Assembly (NCBI GenBank): GCA_013112555.1
Contig: JABFGK010000001.1
Span: forward strand, 1 to 64,000
Source: Planctomycetota bacterium
GTDB lineage: Bacteria > Planctomycetota > Phycisphaerae > Phycisphaerales > UBA5793
Reading direction: 5' to 3'
DNA length: 64,000 nt
Positions 1-10,077 of this stretch are shown here, piece after piece. The first letter of the stretch is position 1. Each line of letters starts with the position of its first letter. A program made the translations under genes and the position numbers. The notes below the pieces were generated by a model, which was not told where the DNA came from, did no database searches, and saw nothing but the letters and a program-made list of their open reading frames with translations.

Positions 1-240
1 TATCGCCCTTATCTTCTTGGCCCTTATGAGAGAACCTCTGGGATTTGGAACAATCTTGAATTTTCGGGTGCTTCCCCGAGAATTTTCCCGTAGTGGTATT
101 AATGGATAACGCCTGTAGGCGGTTTTTTTGCTCTGGCATTATGGAGACTCATGCTCAGGCCACTTTTTGTAAAGACAGGCGTTGTATTACAGGACAAACC
201 CCAACAGGTAGCCGCTGAAACGACTGTAGAGGAGACACCC
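1..240 (+). pseudogene. nqrD: nqrD fragment (Na+-translocating NADH:quinone reductase subunit D), broken
   Basis: Runs in from the left edge. The first codons read as a membrane segment followed by REPLGFGTIL and FRVLPENF, resembling the C-terminal part of NqrD/RnfE-family membrane subunits. The reading frame shifts within 100 bases, and a lysine/glutamine-rich tail follows around 150-240. Identification rests mainly on its position directly before clear nqrE and nqrF remnants, in the usual D-E-F order. NqrD is an integral membrane subunit of the sodium-pumping NADH:quinone oxidoreductase. The exact end cannot be fixed, and the stretch to about 390 has no frame I trust. Confidence 0.4.
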
Positions 241-394
241 CTGTTCCCCAAAACCAAACTACCAAAAGATATCGAGAAAATTTATCATCACTTTGGCAGT
301 GGGAGTTGCCCTTATCGTGAGTCTGCTCCTCAACCTGAAGGCATTCTCACCTTTACAGAGTCAATTCAAGACTCCTATTCCCCCTGTTTTTGAG

Positions 395-987
395 CGCCCC
401 CTCTTTTTGATGGTAATGTATTGAGTAGCTCCTGGAATCTGTCCCTTTAAACAAACACCGAGACAGATTGATGCCGCATGGAAAATGGGAGTAGCAGTCG
501 TCATCGTCGTCACCTTATCGACAAGCCTTAACTGGCTGGTTTACAATAAGGTATTACTTACCGTAAGCGATTACGTTGCGGCAACTTTCACCCGTTACCC
601 TGCGTCTCGAAAAGATATTCTTACCTGACGGTCTTTACGTTACCATTGCTACGTTTGTACAGATTCTGGGAGTATTGCTCAGACGTTTTGCAATGGACGT
701 ATATCAGCAAATGGGGCAGTTTCTTGAGCTCATTACCGTAAACTGTATCGTCCTTGCAAGCTCTACCTTTACCATCCCATCAGGCCTCTCCTTTGGGCTA
801 CGACTGTTTCAGTAGCCTTTGGCTTTGGCCTCCATTGGCTCATGGTATGTGTCTGGCTTGGTGTGTGTCGCGGCGCCAAAACCGTTTGTTGCATCAAATT
901 CATGGGATGAAGATTCCCTGGCAATACTTCTTTAGGAATCATGGCGGCAATCTTTACGGGTATCGGGATGATAAATATCTTTTAAAT
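395..987 (+). pseudogene. nqrE: nqrE remnant (Na+-NQR membrane subunit E), several frameshifts
   Basis: Read piecewise across three frames, the stretch gives successive blocks typical of NqrE: an early helix ending in the CPFKQT region, GVAVVIVVTLSTSLNWLVYN, then TIATFVQILxVLLRRF, then QxLITVNCIVL, then FGFxxHWLMVCVWLG. The end reads ITxxIMAAIFTGIGMINIF just before a stop near 987. NqrE is a polytopic subunit that helps form the Fe-S/sodium path of the complex. No single frame covers more than about 80 codons, so the copy as written cannot make the protein. Whether the shifts are sequencing errors or true decay cannot be told from one sequence, but several neighbours are broken in the same way. 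Confidence 0.6.
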
Positions 988-1261
988 AAAGTTGAACTAA
1001 AACTACCCACCTATCGCGTTGCTGTAATAATACTTTTCTGTAATCCTCACGTTCTTGAGTACGTTCCGGTTACAAAATAATTACGCGCCTTGTATCTGGG
1101 CAGTTTTAGTTCAACTTGTGAGTTTCCGCCACGCAGTGCAATTGTTTAGTTTAAATCAGGAATAACAGGATAGACATACTTTATATCCTGATTATCTTGT
1201 AAGTCCAGCCTAAAGAAGACTTAAAAATGGAAAGACCATATATAATCAAGGGATCGACACA

Positions 1262-2645
1262 ATGCTAACGCCTATCATACTCACCTAATCGTTATTGTCG
1301 TACTTATGCCTCGCTCTGTCCGGTCTCAGCGAGATAACATACCAGCTATTTGGCAAGGGAAAGAGACTCAATCTGACTATTCATAGTGATGATGCCTTCA
1401 AAAAGGAGTTAGATTTTTGAAGGTGGTGAAAATTACTCTCTGTTCTCCAAAACAAGGGGTTTCACATCTCATCCGATGCGGTGGAAATGCCACATGTGGA
1501 CAATGCAAGGTTAAGTTGCTTACGAATATGGGCCCCTATGCACCTACCGAGACCCTCTCTTTGACAGTAGGGCAAGAAAAGAGACGAGGGAGTTTCTCGA
1601 AGAGGGCAAGGTGACGGATATACGAGACTCTCCTGTCAGGTGCGGGTAGATAAAGATATAGATGTCCATCTCCCCCAGGTCAACCTTACACGTAAAATAT
1701 ACAGCACGAGTTGTGAAAAGATACAACTGCTCCAGCGATAAGTATGAAATACACTCTACCCATTTCAGAAATTTGACTTTGTTCCCGGGCAATATATACA
1801 GATACGACTACCCGATGATTATGCTGAGGAGCATCATAAGCAATTTGGGGAACAGATACAATGTTATTGCAAAGAGATTGACAGAGCATTTATTCCCTAT
1901 ACTCCCGGAATGGACATATCGTGCCTATTCAATTGCTTCAACAAACAAAGATATACTAAGGTTGGTTACGAGAATTGCACCCATTAACCCCCGTGTACCG
2001 ATTGAAGAGGGAGGTGTCCCGTGTATCGGACCTCGCTGTATAAAAGATTACTCCTTCAAGATGAATCAATCTGGAATTTATGGGTTGGAGACAGGATCCG
2101 CCTGGCGGGCCCCTATGGGAATTTCCACCTGAAGAGAGAGAAGCACAATGCGGTTTTTGTCGCAGGGGGTGCCGGTTTGGCCCCAATATTGGCCCTGATG
2201 GAACAGTGGTTCAATGAAGGACGTCGGGAGAAAATATTGCTCTTCCTTGGTGAAAGGAGATTTCAGGACATACCGTTACGGTATATCAAGGTGGTTAAAC
2301 CGGGAGAAGAGATATCCAAATTTTGAATTTATCCCCGCATTGTCAGGTGCGTTTACGGAGACGACCCGGCAGTGATGAACAGTGTAGATAAAGAGTGCCT
2401 TAATCTGGCTTCAGATGAGCTAAAGAGAAATATCTACAACGATAAGATGATTGATGAGAGCGGGAGAGAGATGGTTGGGTAAAACAGGCTTTATCGACCT
2501 TGGCTCACGGAATACGTCATACCCGCCCCTGACACCACCTTCTATTTGTGTGGTCCCGCCCCTATGACGGTAAATCTCGTTATCGATGCTGCAGCAAATA
2601 ACCTTTGGTATAGAGAAAGATCGTGTCCTGTTCTTTGATTTTACC
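1262..2645 (+). pseudogene. nqrF: nqrF remnant (Na+-NQR NADH-binding flavoprotein subunit F), many frameshifts
   Basis: NqrF takes electrons from NADH through FAD and a 2Fe-2S centre into the sodium pump. Blocks in order: an N-terminal membrane helix (about 1262-1330), a ferredoxin domain with GGNATCGQCKVKLL (about 1480-1520) and a later SCQVRVD, the flavin-binding YRAYSIAST (about 1920), the NADH-binding GGAGLAPILALMEQWF (about 2165-2210), YLCGPAPM (about 2545) and the final FFDF. Each block lies in a different frame from the next, so at least six indels or substitutions separate this from a working gene. The order and completeness of the domains make the identity secure. It ends the nqrD-E-F run. 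Confidence 0.8.
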
Positions 2646-3870
2646 GGTACACTCACCCCTCCCTTGACCTGATCTACCAAAAACCGGTTAAAAACAGAAT
2701 CGAAGCACTTCATCTGCCCAATGCCGATGAGTATATAAAGAAGATAAGTTTCACTCTTATCATAAAGTTGATACTCAGAGACAAAATCGATGATAGTTAC
2801 ACATTTCTCGATAACGTAGAAAGATAGTAGAAAAATGATGAGGAAAGCAAAGAGGCGGCCCTGGAATCGTTATTGAAAGAGTATGAATAAGGTTGAGAGG
2901 ACATCTGTTCCTGCGACTGAATAGTACTTTTTTATTGGCCAGGTATTCACTGTGCGGTTTCTACCCGTTTTAACATAGTATGAGAGGACTCACTATCTCA
3001 GCACAGGCTCAATGGTAGTGTGTTTGCTAGACGTTAATTTTTTCTCTCTATCCAATTAACATTTTTTTTTCGTAATAAGCCATATCTTCCCCGAAGACGA
3101 ATTAACTCTAGCAATTACCGGAAACTATTTGAAGTAGCCGTGAAAAAGATAATTTATCAGCTCCTGCGATAACCAAACCACAAACTAAACCTGAAATATT
3201 TGCTGCCACATCTAGCCACCTCTCCGTATCAGTTTTCTTGACATATGGGGTTCGCTGCAACAATCGCCCGATTGAACCGTTATAGGGTATAAATAGCCAA
3301 ACCCAAGAGTATCCATTTCTTTTGTTTGCGGGGAGCTGTTGTTAATTTCAGAAACGGCATATGCAATCCAACAGAGGCTTTTGTCAGTCCCCGGATACCG
3401 ATGCGTAATTCTTTCAACGGCCAGAGTGACAAAGTTCCGTTATGACAATAAGAGTAAACAGAGTGAAAACGACCCACCATTGGTTTTGACAAATGTCAGT
3501 AGTCTAATCATTGAAATTTGTTTAATCTTTTTTCATGAATCTAACGTTTGCATCCCGGTGGCTGACTTGACAAGGCCTGATGCACCTTAGGTGCTGGAAA
3601 ATAACTTGTTTGTTTTATCGCGCTCGCTTTAGGTCAGATTTGATCGATCTGATCGATCAGTACCACAGGCTCAGCCTGAGTTTTACAGCGAGGATACTGC
3701 GAGTGAAGAGCGGCCGATGGTGGCCTGAAAATCAGATGCCCGCCCGGCCTACCAGCCATTCGGACAGGAGAGAACTACAAGTTATTCCTTCCTGACCCCT
3801 AAGGTGAGTTTTTATGGCTTACAAACCATAGAGGGTCTATGGCAACCATTTTTCGCAGTCTCTTTTTTGT
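2646..3870. other. AT-rich stretch without a recognisable gene
   Basis: No frame longer than about 83 codons and no motif I recognise on either strand. A short in-frame piece around 2780-2890 ending in an acidic tail and TAA may be the broken 3' end of another frame. Given the frameshift density on both sides, a decayed gene could be hidden here. Confidence 0.5.
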
Positions 3871-4039
3871 ATCATAAAAATATGACATTTTCCCTCTTGG
3901 GTTTTTTTTGCACCGCAAGATGGGGCTTGGCAGCATATGCTTGTTGAGTTTTTGCTCCAGCAAAGAACACAATTTCGTCATACTTGGGTGTTTTTCCCCC
4001 TCCAATAAAATTGTATTTCTCATTATCGCTTAAGCCTGA

Positions 4040-4545
4040 GTTATTCTGCTCAAGCTTCAATAACCTCTTTTTTACTGGTACACCGCCACCATAACCAACC
4101 AGTTCCCCGTTACTTCCTATGATTCGACGACAAGGGATAATCAAATTAATTGAATTTGCTCCATTTGCACTTGCAACCGTCTCACCGTTTTTCTCTCAGT
4201 ATTTATAACCTTTGCTATATCTAAATAAGAGGCTGTCATACCGTAATGAACGGTCATTAAAGCTTCCCACACACTTTTCTGAAAATCAGTCCCAACTAAT
4301 ACTAGTGGGATATCAAAACTTGTTCTCTCTCCATTAAGATACTCATCTAGTTGCACTCTTGCCTTTGACAATATTCTATCATTTTTTTCTACAAAATCAG
4401 CCCCGAGACCTTTTTGATTCGATTATCAACAGTTACCCTCATTCTCCTATGCACATAATCAAGCAAACATAATTTTCCATCAAAAGAGCCTAATAGCAGC
4501 TCACCGATCCTGGTCTTGTAAAAATTGAATATTAATTTGATCCAT
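4040..4545 (-). pseudogene. ogt: methylated-DNA--protein-cysteine methyltransferase (Ogt/MGMT type), frameshifted
   Basis: Ogt repairs O6-alkylguanine by moving the alkyl group onto its own cysteine. On the minus strand the start ATGGATCAA near 4545 leads through several frames to LDEYLNGERTSFDIPL, FQKSVWEALMTV, GMTASYLDIAKVI, then IIPCRRIIGSNGELVGYGGG and KRLLKLEQN. These are the helix-turn-helix/active-site block of the family; the usual PCHRV appears as PCRRI. At least three frame changes are needed (near 4500, 4440 and 4180). After KLEQN the frame continues to a stop at 3872 with a tail that does not look like the family, which fits a further indel near the real stop. Confidence 0.75.
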
Positions 4546-4684
4546 TTTGCCTTCTTAATCAAAGTGTAAATCTGTAATAATAATTAAAACGATGATAGCA
4601 ACAACGACTCTGGAGAAAGAAAAGCTACTGTCTTCAGTCGGTTGGATACTTCTGTTATACAATCAATGGGCATTTTCACTTTGT

Positions 4685-5268
4685 TTACCAGTTTTCACCT
4701 AATAATTCAAAAATAAGACTGGGGATGAAGGCAAGCTGGGCATAATTTTGGCGCTTCATCAGCTTCGTGCAAATAACCGCAGTTTCTGCAACGCCATGTT
4801 ACCTTGTTATTTCTTTTAAATACTCTTACCCGCCTCCAAGGTTATCGGCAAGATCCTTATACCGTTTTTCATGTTGCTTCTCTGCCACAGATATAGACTC
4901 AAATGCTTTTGCTATTTCTTCAAATCCTTCTTCTTTGCGATTTTGGCAAATCCTGGATACATTTCAACCATTCATATTTTTCACCAGCCGCTGCTGCTCT
5001 GAGGTTTTCTACTGTGCTTCCAATTGTACCTGGTGGAAAAGACGCTGAAATTTCCACCTCACCACCTTCAAGAAATTTAAAGAACCGTTTGGCATGTTCC
5101 TTTTCTTGGCTTGCAGTTTCTTCAAATATTTCTGAAATTTGATCTTCAAACCTCTTTTTTGGCTTTACTTGCAAAAAAGGTATATCTATTTCTCGCTTGA
5201 GATTCCCTCAGCGAAAGCGGTGAGTAAATTTTTCTCGGTTTGGGTTCCTTTTATACTCTCTTGACAAT
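4685..5268 (-). pseudogene. rubrerythrin, frameshifted
   Basis: Rubrerythrin is a non-haem di-iron peroxidase with a C-terminal rubredoxin-like iron site. On the minus strand, read over several frames: KGTQTEKNLL at the start, FEETASQEKEHAKRFFKFLE (the helix with the E..H iron ligands), GTIGSTVENLRAAAAGEKYE, FEEIAKAFESISVAEKQHEK, then a rubredoxin part giving CRNCGYLHEADEAP in another frame, and the typical final FELLGENW with a TAA at 4685-4687. The full domain order is kept but at least four frame changes are needed. It lies on the strand opposite to the nqr remnants and on the same strand as ogt. Confidence 0.8.
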
Positions 5269-5752
5269 TTTTTCTCCTTTAAGAAGCGCTAAAATTACAA
5301 TTTTTTTGCAAATCTTCCTGTATGACAATCCGCATAAGTCGCAACCACCTGTGCAGTGATGTTTATATAAAAAACATAATTAATTCAATAATAAAATGGT
5401 TGCCATTATTATCTAGTGCTTGAACGCAAACCCTGTGTTTGAGCCAACACTGCCCATCTACGTGCTAGGTGTAAGCTGCTTCACTATCAACGTTATACTA
5501 TCAATAAAACACATTGAATGGAAGTTAGAAATCGGCAGCTTCAATAAATATTAAATCGCATTGATCTTGGTGGTTGGCTTCATGCATTATCTCATCATTT
5601 GCAAATACCTATACATTCAAAGCAAACCATATTGCCTTACTAAGCTGTTTGAGTTTGTCTTGAGTAAGTGCTGTTATTGCTGAGCCTATCTTGTTAACCG
5701 CCCAACTGAAGCGACAGAATGAATTGCGCAATTCCATCCAGAAACATCTGTG
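5269..5752. other. AT-rich boundary segment ahead of the planctomycete sequence
   Basis: No gene is supported. On the minus strand around 5560-5690 a broken frame reads like protein (TALTQDKLKQLSKAIWFALN, then NDEIMHEANHQDQ) but I do not recognise it. Base composition changes from AT-rich to GC-rich at about 5700-5760, and the pilin frame coming from the right ends in a stop at 5753. Confidence 0.5.
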
Positions 5753-6375
5753 TTACCACGCTGCCACGCCGCGATCCCCGAATGAACTGAACGCGTACCC
5801 GTAGTTGTTGTTGAAGAACGAGGCTTGCTGATCATTCACAAAAGCCGTGAGATAGATCGTATCAGTCGGCCTCAGGAAATCGGTATATGGTGTGGCAATC
5901 CCGAGGTAGTCAATGCCGTTCGAGCCGAACTTGATCCCATTGTTGACATAATGGATATTGTGTGCCTGACGTGGGAACGCCGGGTCGCGGTACACCTCGA
6001 CCGCCTCGAATTTTATCGCCTTGCCCGCCGCAGCGAGCGCGTGTCAGGTAATCGCCGCCCGCTCGGCCGTCAATGTACTTGCGGAACGCGAACGCCCACG
6101 GGATTCGTGACGACCGATCCGGCTGCCACGCATAGAACTTGTAGTCGTTGTAATGACCTTCTCGCGGGACGTAATCGTTGTTGTCCGTTGCGTAGTAGTG
6201 CAGCCCGTGGCCGATCTGTTTCTGATTCGATGCACCGGGCACGTTGTGCCATTTCACGGGCCTTGCTCAAGGCCGGCAACAGGATTGCAATCAACAGGGC
6301 GATGATCGAAATGACCACCAGCAACTCAATCAGCGTAAAACCGGCGTGCCTGAAAGAACGTCGTACAAGCATCAT
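5753..6375 (-). pseudogene. type IV pilin-like (prepilin leader, DUF1559-like) secreted protein, frameshifted and cut at the junction
   Basis: The start at 6375 (ATGATG behind GGGAG) gives a short basic leader and the processing motif [20 protein letters not shown], the prepilin peptidase site plus the hydrophobic helix. Planctomycetes carry very many such pseudopilins, which are fed through a type II/IV pilus-like system. The frame changes near 6250 (continuing as [20 protein letters not shown]) and again near 6030 (NNGIKFGSNGIDYLGIATPY), then ends at a stop at 5753 inside the boundary zone. The C-terminal G-rich end looks near complete, but the true stop is not certain. The indels lie within 500 bases of the composition change. 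Confidence 0.7.
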
Positions 6376-6600
6376 AGTGACTCCCGTGCATGAGACTGGA
6401 TTGTTCCGCAGCCTGACGGCTGAGACACAATCCATCTGGAACTTCAACGGCCCATCGTCCAACGGGTTGCGATTGCCCATGATCTGGCAGGGCTGGCAGC
6501 AGGATCGCCGCCGGCGACTTGATTAACAGGATACCGGCCGTGACAGGTGCTGTCACGGGCAAACAGGGGCGTAACCACAGTTTTTAATCACAGTTACGGT

Positions 6601-6622
6601 AACCAGATTTGGTTATCTGGTT
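6601..6622. terminator. hairpin AACCAGAT-loop-ATCTGGTT
   Basis: A perfect 8-base inverted repeat with a 6-base loop, followed on the plus strand by TATTT. It lies between the pilin gene and the hldA remnant. It could be a weak terminator or a structural repeat; the T run is poor. Confidence 0.3.
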
Positions 6623-6639
6623 TATTTCCCCGCCAGCCC

Positions 6640-6737
6640 AGTAGGCCAGGACGAGGTCCTCCGAGTCCTGGCGCAGCACTGTCACCAGCCGGGTAGTAGG
6701 CAAGTAGGCCAGGACAAGGTCCGCCGAGTCCTGGCGC
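6640..6737. repeat. two copies of a 35-base hairpin repeat
   Basis: Copies at 6640-6674 and 6703-6737 share GTAGGCCAGGAC, then three variable positions in the middle, then CCGAGTCCTGGCGC. In each the arms GCCAGGAC and GTCCTGGC form an 8-base stem. The loops differ, the stems do not, so structure seems to be kept. They lie downstream of the hldA remnant. Confidence 0.7.
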
Positions 6738-6837
6738 ATCACGTCGCATCACTTCACCAGCCGACACGTCCCGCCGGGCCGCCTCACCGCCTCTGAAACC
6801 AGCGCTGCCGCACGCCGTCCCCCGTCACGATCGCGTC

Positions 6838-7747
6838 AGCCCACGTCGCCTGCCCCCCCAGCCAATTCACACGCCAGCACAGCCGTCACAATGTCGCCGG
6901 CCCCGCTGGTCGTCCCCACCTCGGCCGCATCCACCGGCGGAGCAGCCGGGATATGGTGCCCGCCGGGGGAACAGGTACATGCCGTCGGCCCCACAGGTGA
7001 TCAAGACCGATCCCTGAAGCCGCGCAGCCAGCCCCGGCCCGATCATCGAGACCACTTCCCCAACACCGGTACACCCACGCGAATCCCCGATCCCCAGTTT
7101 CACAGCCAACTTCTGCGCTCCGTCACATTCGGCGTAAACACCGTCGCCCCGGCATACCACGGATCGTGCACGGCTTGCCGTCCACCACCACGGGGACCCC
7201 TGCGATTTGCCACCTGCACGATCAGTCCTGCCACCTCCTGCGACACAAACCCTTTGGCGTAATCCGACACGACGACAACATCCACCTCGGGAACCAGCGC
7301 CTGGATCCGTTCGTGCAATCGCTGTTCCAATGAAGCAGACAGCGGGGCCACGATCTCGTGATCCAGCCGGGCCAGATAGTCGCCGGTCGGCTCAGCCACC
7401 ACACGCATCTTCTGCGTCGTGATCGTTGACTCATCCGCCAACCAGTCGGCTGCCATCCCCAGCGCCGTTGCCTGCTGCTGCACCCACTGGCCGTCCTCAT
7501 CATGCTCCCCGATGCGAGCCACCAGATGGACATGCGCGCCAAGCGCATGCAGCGCGGTTGCCGTGTTCAACATCCCGCCAAACTCGCGCGTCGTACCGAG
7601 ACAATCAGCGACGACGACCGGTGCCTCATCCGAGATGCCGGCCGGATCGACGGTCAGGTAGGCATCCACCATCGCATCGCCCAGAAGCAGTACCTGCTGC
7701 ACTGCATCGGTCTGCTTGCCTTGAGTTGATCTCGACCGTTCGCTCAC
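6838..7747 (-). pseudogene. hldA: D-glycero-beta-D-manno-heptose-7-phosphate kinase (HldA / RfaE domain I), frameshifted
   Basis: PfkB-family sugar kinase that makes heptose-1,7-bisphosphate for ADP-heptose and LPS core. It starts with GTG at 7747, just after the stop of the upstream gmhA fusion, so the two are probably translationally coupled. Intact part: LLGDAMVDAYL, FGGMLNTATALHALGA (sugar-binding), DVVVVSDYAKGFVS. Then the frame slips near 7195 and back, near 7110 (continuing as QKLAVKLGIGD and LITCGADGMYLF), and near 6970. The kinase signature GAGDIVTAVLACELAGG appears at about 6900 and the frame stops shortly after. All pieces are present in order, so a working gene with uncorrected indels is likely. 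No nucleotidyltransferase domain (RfaE-II) follows. Confidence 0.75.
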
Positions 7748-7750
7748 AGG

Positions 7751-9394
7751 CTAAATCTCCGTTGCAGCCGGATGCACCCGCCCCTGCGCATCGAGTCGGC
7801 TTTCCAGCATGTCGCACAGGACATGAATCACAAACAGATGGGCTTCCTGAATCCGCGGCGTGTATGACGAGGGCACGGCAATCACGACATCAGCCAACTC
7901 ATGGATCGCGACGGCCCGATTCCCCGTCAGGACAATTGTGCGGGCATCATGGTTCCTTGCTTCCTTCAATGCCCGCAGTACGTTTTCCGAGTTGCCGCTC
8001 GTTGTCAGGCCGATCACGACATCGCCGGGACGGCAGAACGCGCCGATCTGGTGCGAAAACACATCGTCATACGAGTAGTCATTCGCAATGGCGGTAATCA
8101 GCGAATCGTTGGACGAGAGCGAGATGGCCGGCAGACTCGGGCGGTTGGCCCGGAAGTGGCCGGTCAACTCCGTCACGAGATGGTTGGCCTCGGCAGCACT
8201 CCCACCATTGCCGAACACGAGTAACTGCCGCCCCTGTGCGTAGGCATCCAGGATCAGGCGGGCGGCTGCATCGATCGACCCGAGGACGCTCGACCCGATC
8301 CCCTCGAACACGTCGATCGCATCGCGCACGTGGCTCTCAATCTCGCGGTAGGCGACCTGCAACAGGTCGTCCCGTGCCACCGTCTTCGGCCCCGGCCTGC
8401 TCACGGCTATGCTCGACGCCTCGCCGGCCAGGAACGCTGCCTCGGCTGCACTCGCCCCGGCTGCGACGGCCAGCGAATAGACCCCGGAAAAGACAAACCC
8501 GACCCCGCGTCGTTCGGCCAGTGCCCGTCGGGTCGTCCGAATCGTCGTGGTATCGGCGTCATCATTCGCCCCGGCCGATACGGCCGTCACGCCGTTGGGC
8601 CCCTGCGTCAGGACGACATGGCGACTCCAGGTGCCGGCCAGCCCGCGCGCTGCCTGCAGAGCGTCAGGAGCCCCATGACCATTGCCGGTCCGCGATTCGT
8701 TCAGTGCCCGGCATTCGGTCTCATTGCAAATCAAGTGGTCGAATGCACCGTCACGCAGCGGCTCCCCTGACTGCTCCTTGCCGCGGGCTGCATCGAAGAC
8801 CGTCGAGATGCCTCGGCTCCCGGCTGCCTCAATCAAGGCCTGCACCATCGTGCCGTGATTCATCCGCGGCTGACCATCGACGACACACACACAGCCCAGC
8901 CCATCGTCGCCCGATGCCATGATCCGTTCGATCTGTGATTGATCAAGCGTTGGGTTCCCATCGCCTGCTGCTTCAAATGCATGCCAGTCGCGGCGGAGTT
9001 GCAGTAACTGACGCTGATGGGCCGTCAGGAACCGGGCCAACTGGGGGCACGATACCGCTTGGCTGACATTGACGATCTCGACATCGTTCAGATCAGCCAC
9101 TGCGGCCAGCCGTTTGCCGATCGCACCGGTCCCCAGCGGCGTCACCAGCGTGACATGACCGCCGAGGGCGGCCACCGTGGCAGCCGTCAACGCAGCACTT
9201 CCCGGATGGTCTGAATGCTCCGAGTACGCAATGGCCGGCATCGGCCGATCCGCAGCCAGGTGCGGCATGTCGCACGGCACGTCCACCTCCAGCACGCTCG
9301 GGCCGATCACGATCACCCGGCACGAGGGGAAGCGGTCAACATACTCAAGAAATTGCGAACGCCTGATCACGGCTTCGGACCCTGCTCTCTGCAA
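7751..9394 (-). CDS. gmhA: PfkB-like (pseudo)kinase domain fused to phosphoheptose isomerase GmhA
   Basis: 547 residues in two parts. Residues 1 to about 345 have the PfkB/ribokinase fold pattern (GSAALTAATVAALGGHVTLV, NETECRAL, VVLTQGPNGVTAV). The anion-hole/catalytic GAGD motif is replaced by GVGFVFSGVYS, so the catalytic aspartate is missing and kinase activity is doubtful. Residues about 355-547 are a SIS-domain phosphoheptose isomerase: LVFGNGGSAAEANHLVTEL, AISLSSNDSLITAIANDYSY, GLTTSGNSENVLRAL, and the late IQEAHLFVIHVLCD. GmhA converts sedoheptulose-7-phosphate to heptose-7-phosphate, the substrate of the kinase encoded next. Usual GmhA is about 190 residues, so the N-terminal half is extra. 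The start is a TTG; an internal start is possible. Confidence 0.85.
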   Translation of the reverse strand: MQRAGSEAVIRRSQFLEYVDRFPSCRVIVIGPSVLEVDVPCDMPHLAADRPMPAIAYSEHSDHPGSAALTAATVAALGGHVTLVTPLGTGAIGKRLAAVADLNDVEIVNVSQAVSCPQLARFLTAHQRQLLQLRRDWHAFEAAGDGNPTLDQSQIERIMASGDDGLGCVCVVDGQPRMNHGTMVQALIEAAGSRGISTVFDAARGKEQSGEPLRDGAFDHLICNETECRALNESRTGNGHGAPDALQAARGLAGTWSRHVVLTQGPNGVTAVSAGANDDADTTTIRTTRRALAERRGVGFVFSGVYSLAVAAGASAAEAAFLAGEASSIAVSRPGPKTVARDDLLQVAYREIESHVRDAIDVFEGIGSSVLGSIDAAARLILDAYAQGRQLLVFGNGGSAAEANHLVTELTGHFRANRPSLPAISLSSNDSLITAIANDYSYDDVFSHQIGAFCRPGDVVIGLTTSGNSENVLRALKEARNHDARTIVLTGNRAVAIHELADVVIAVPSSYTPRIQEAHLFVIHVLCDMLESRLDAQGRVHPAATEI

Positions 9395-9423
9395 TCAACG
9401 AATCACACGGCATTCCATGCCGC

Positions 9424-10077
9424 TCAGTGAATCAACAGCAACTTGAACTGACCCATCTCCTGAGTCATCTCCACCGTCGTGAAGCGCATCCCTTCTGCGG
9501 CCCGCCCGTAGATTCGCATCTCCAGATACTTGCCGCTCTGCTTGCTCACCACATTCGGGGAACTCATCCCGCCGGACATGCGGTTCAGCACCAACAACAC
9601 ATCGCGCAGATTATCTGAAAACCAATCAGCACATTCCTGCAGGTCCAGCCCGCGATCCGTGTACGTCTTTTTCGTCTCTTGCGCGATCAACTGCTCCAGC
9701 AGCAGATCGTAATTCAGATCATAGAGGCACTTCCGGGTATGTGCGATCACGTGGGCCGGCGTCGGCGTCAGGAGTGTCGTCGACCCATCCGGGTTTTCCA
9801 CGACCGTCTCGATGGCCATCGAAGCCGGCTGGCTGCCGTTGACCGAGACCTGGCCCTCGCCGCTTAGCAGTCGTTCCAACCCTGAAACCTGGTTCTTGCG
9901 CCCGTCGGATTCCTTCTCAGGCGACCCGCACCCGCACAGATGGCCAACGATCATCAGCACCGCGATGGCCGGCACACCGTGACGGCCCAGTAACAAGCAC
10001 CGTCGCACCCCGGGGCGGCGCTGCTGACGCGCTGCCCGAGCATGATGATGTTGATCAATCGGTCGATCCACGATCAC
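9424..10077 (-). CDS. putative lipoprotein
   Basis: 217 codons from a GTG that overlaps the nadB stop by four bases, so it is probably read in the same transcript. A hydrophobic stretch ends in the lipobox-like VGHLCGCG at about residue 50, suggesting a lipid-anchored protein and perhaps a start further in than the one given. The remainder is soluble, with no motif I know. The C-terminal half (about 110-217) is rich in helix-like sequence, including LLLEQLIAQETKKTYTDRGL. Function unknown; it may be planctomycete-specific. Confidence 0.6.
   Translation of the reverse strand: MIVDRPIDQHHHARAARQQRRPGVRRCLLLGRHGVPAIAVLMIVGHLCGCGSPEKESDGRKNQVSGLERLLSGEGQVSVNGSQPASMAIETVVENPDGSTTLLTPTPAHVIAHTRKCLYDLNYDLLLEQLIAQETKKTYTDRGLDLQECADWFSDNLRDVLLVLNRMSGGMSSPNVVSKQSGKYLEMRIYGRAAEGMRFTTVEMTQEMGQFKLLLIH

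Noticed and set aside
7426-9214. Long plus-strand frames opposite the gmhA fusion and hldA
   Set aside because: High-GC shadow frames; the minus-strand proteins carry clear family motifs.
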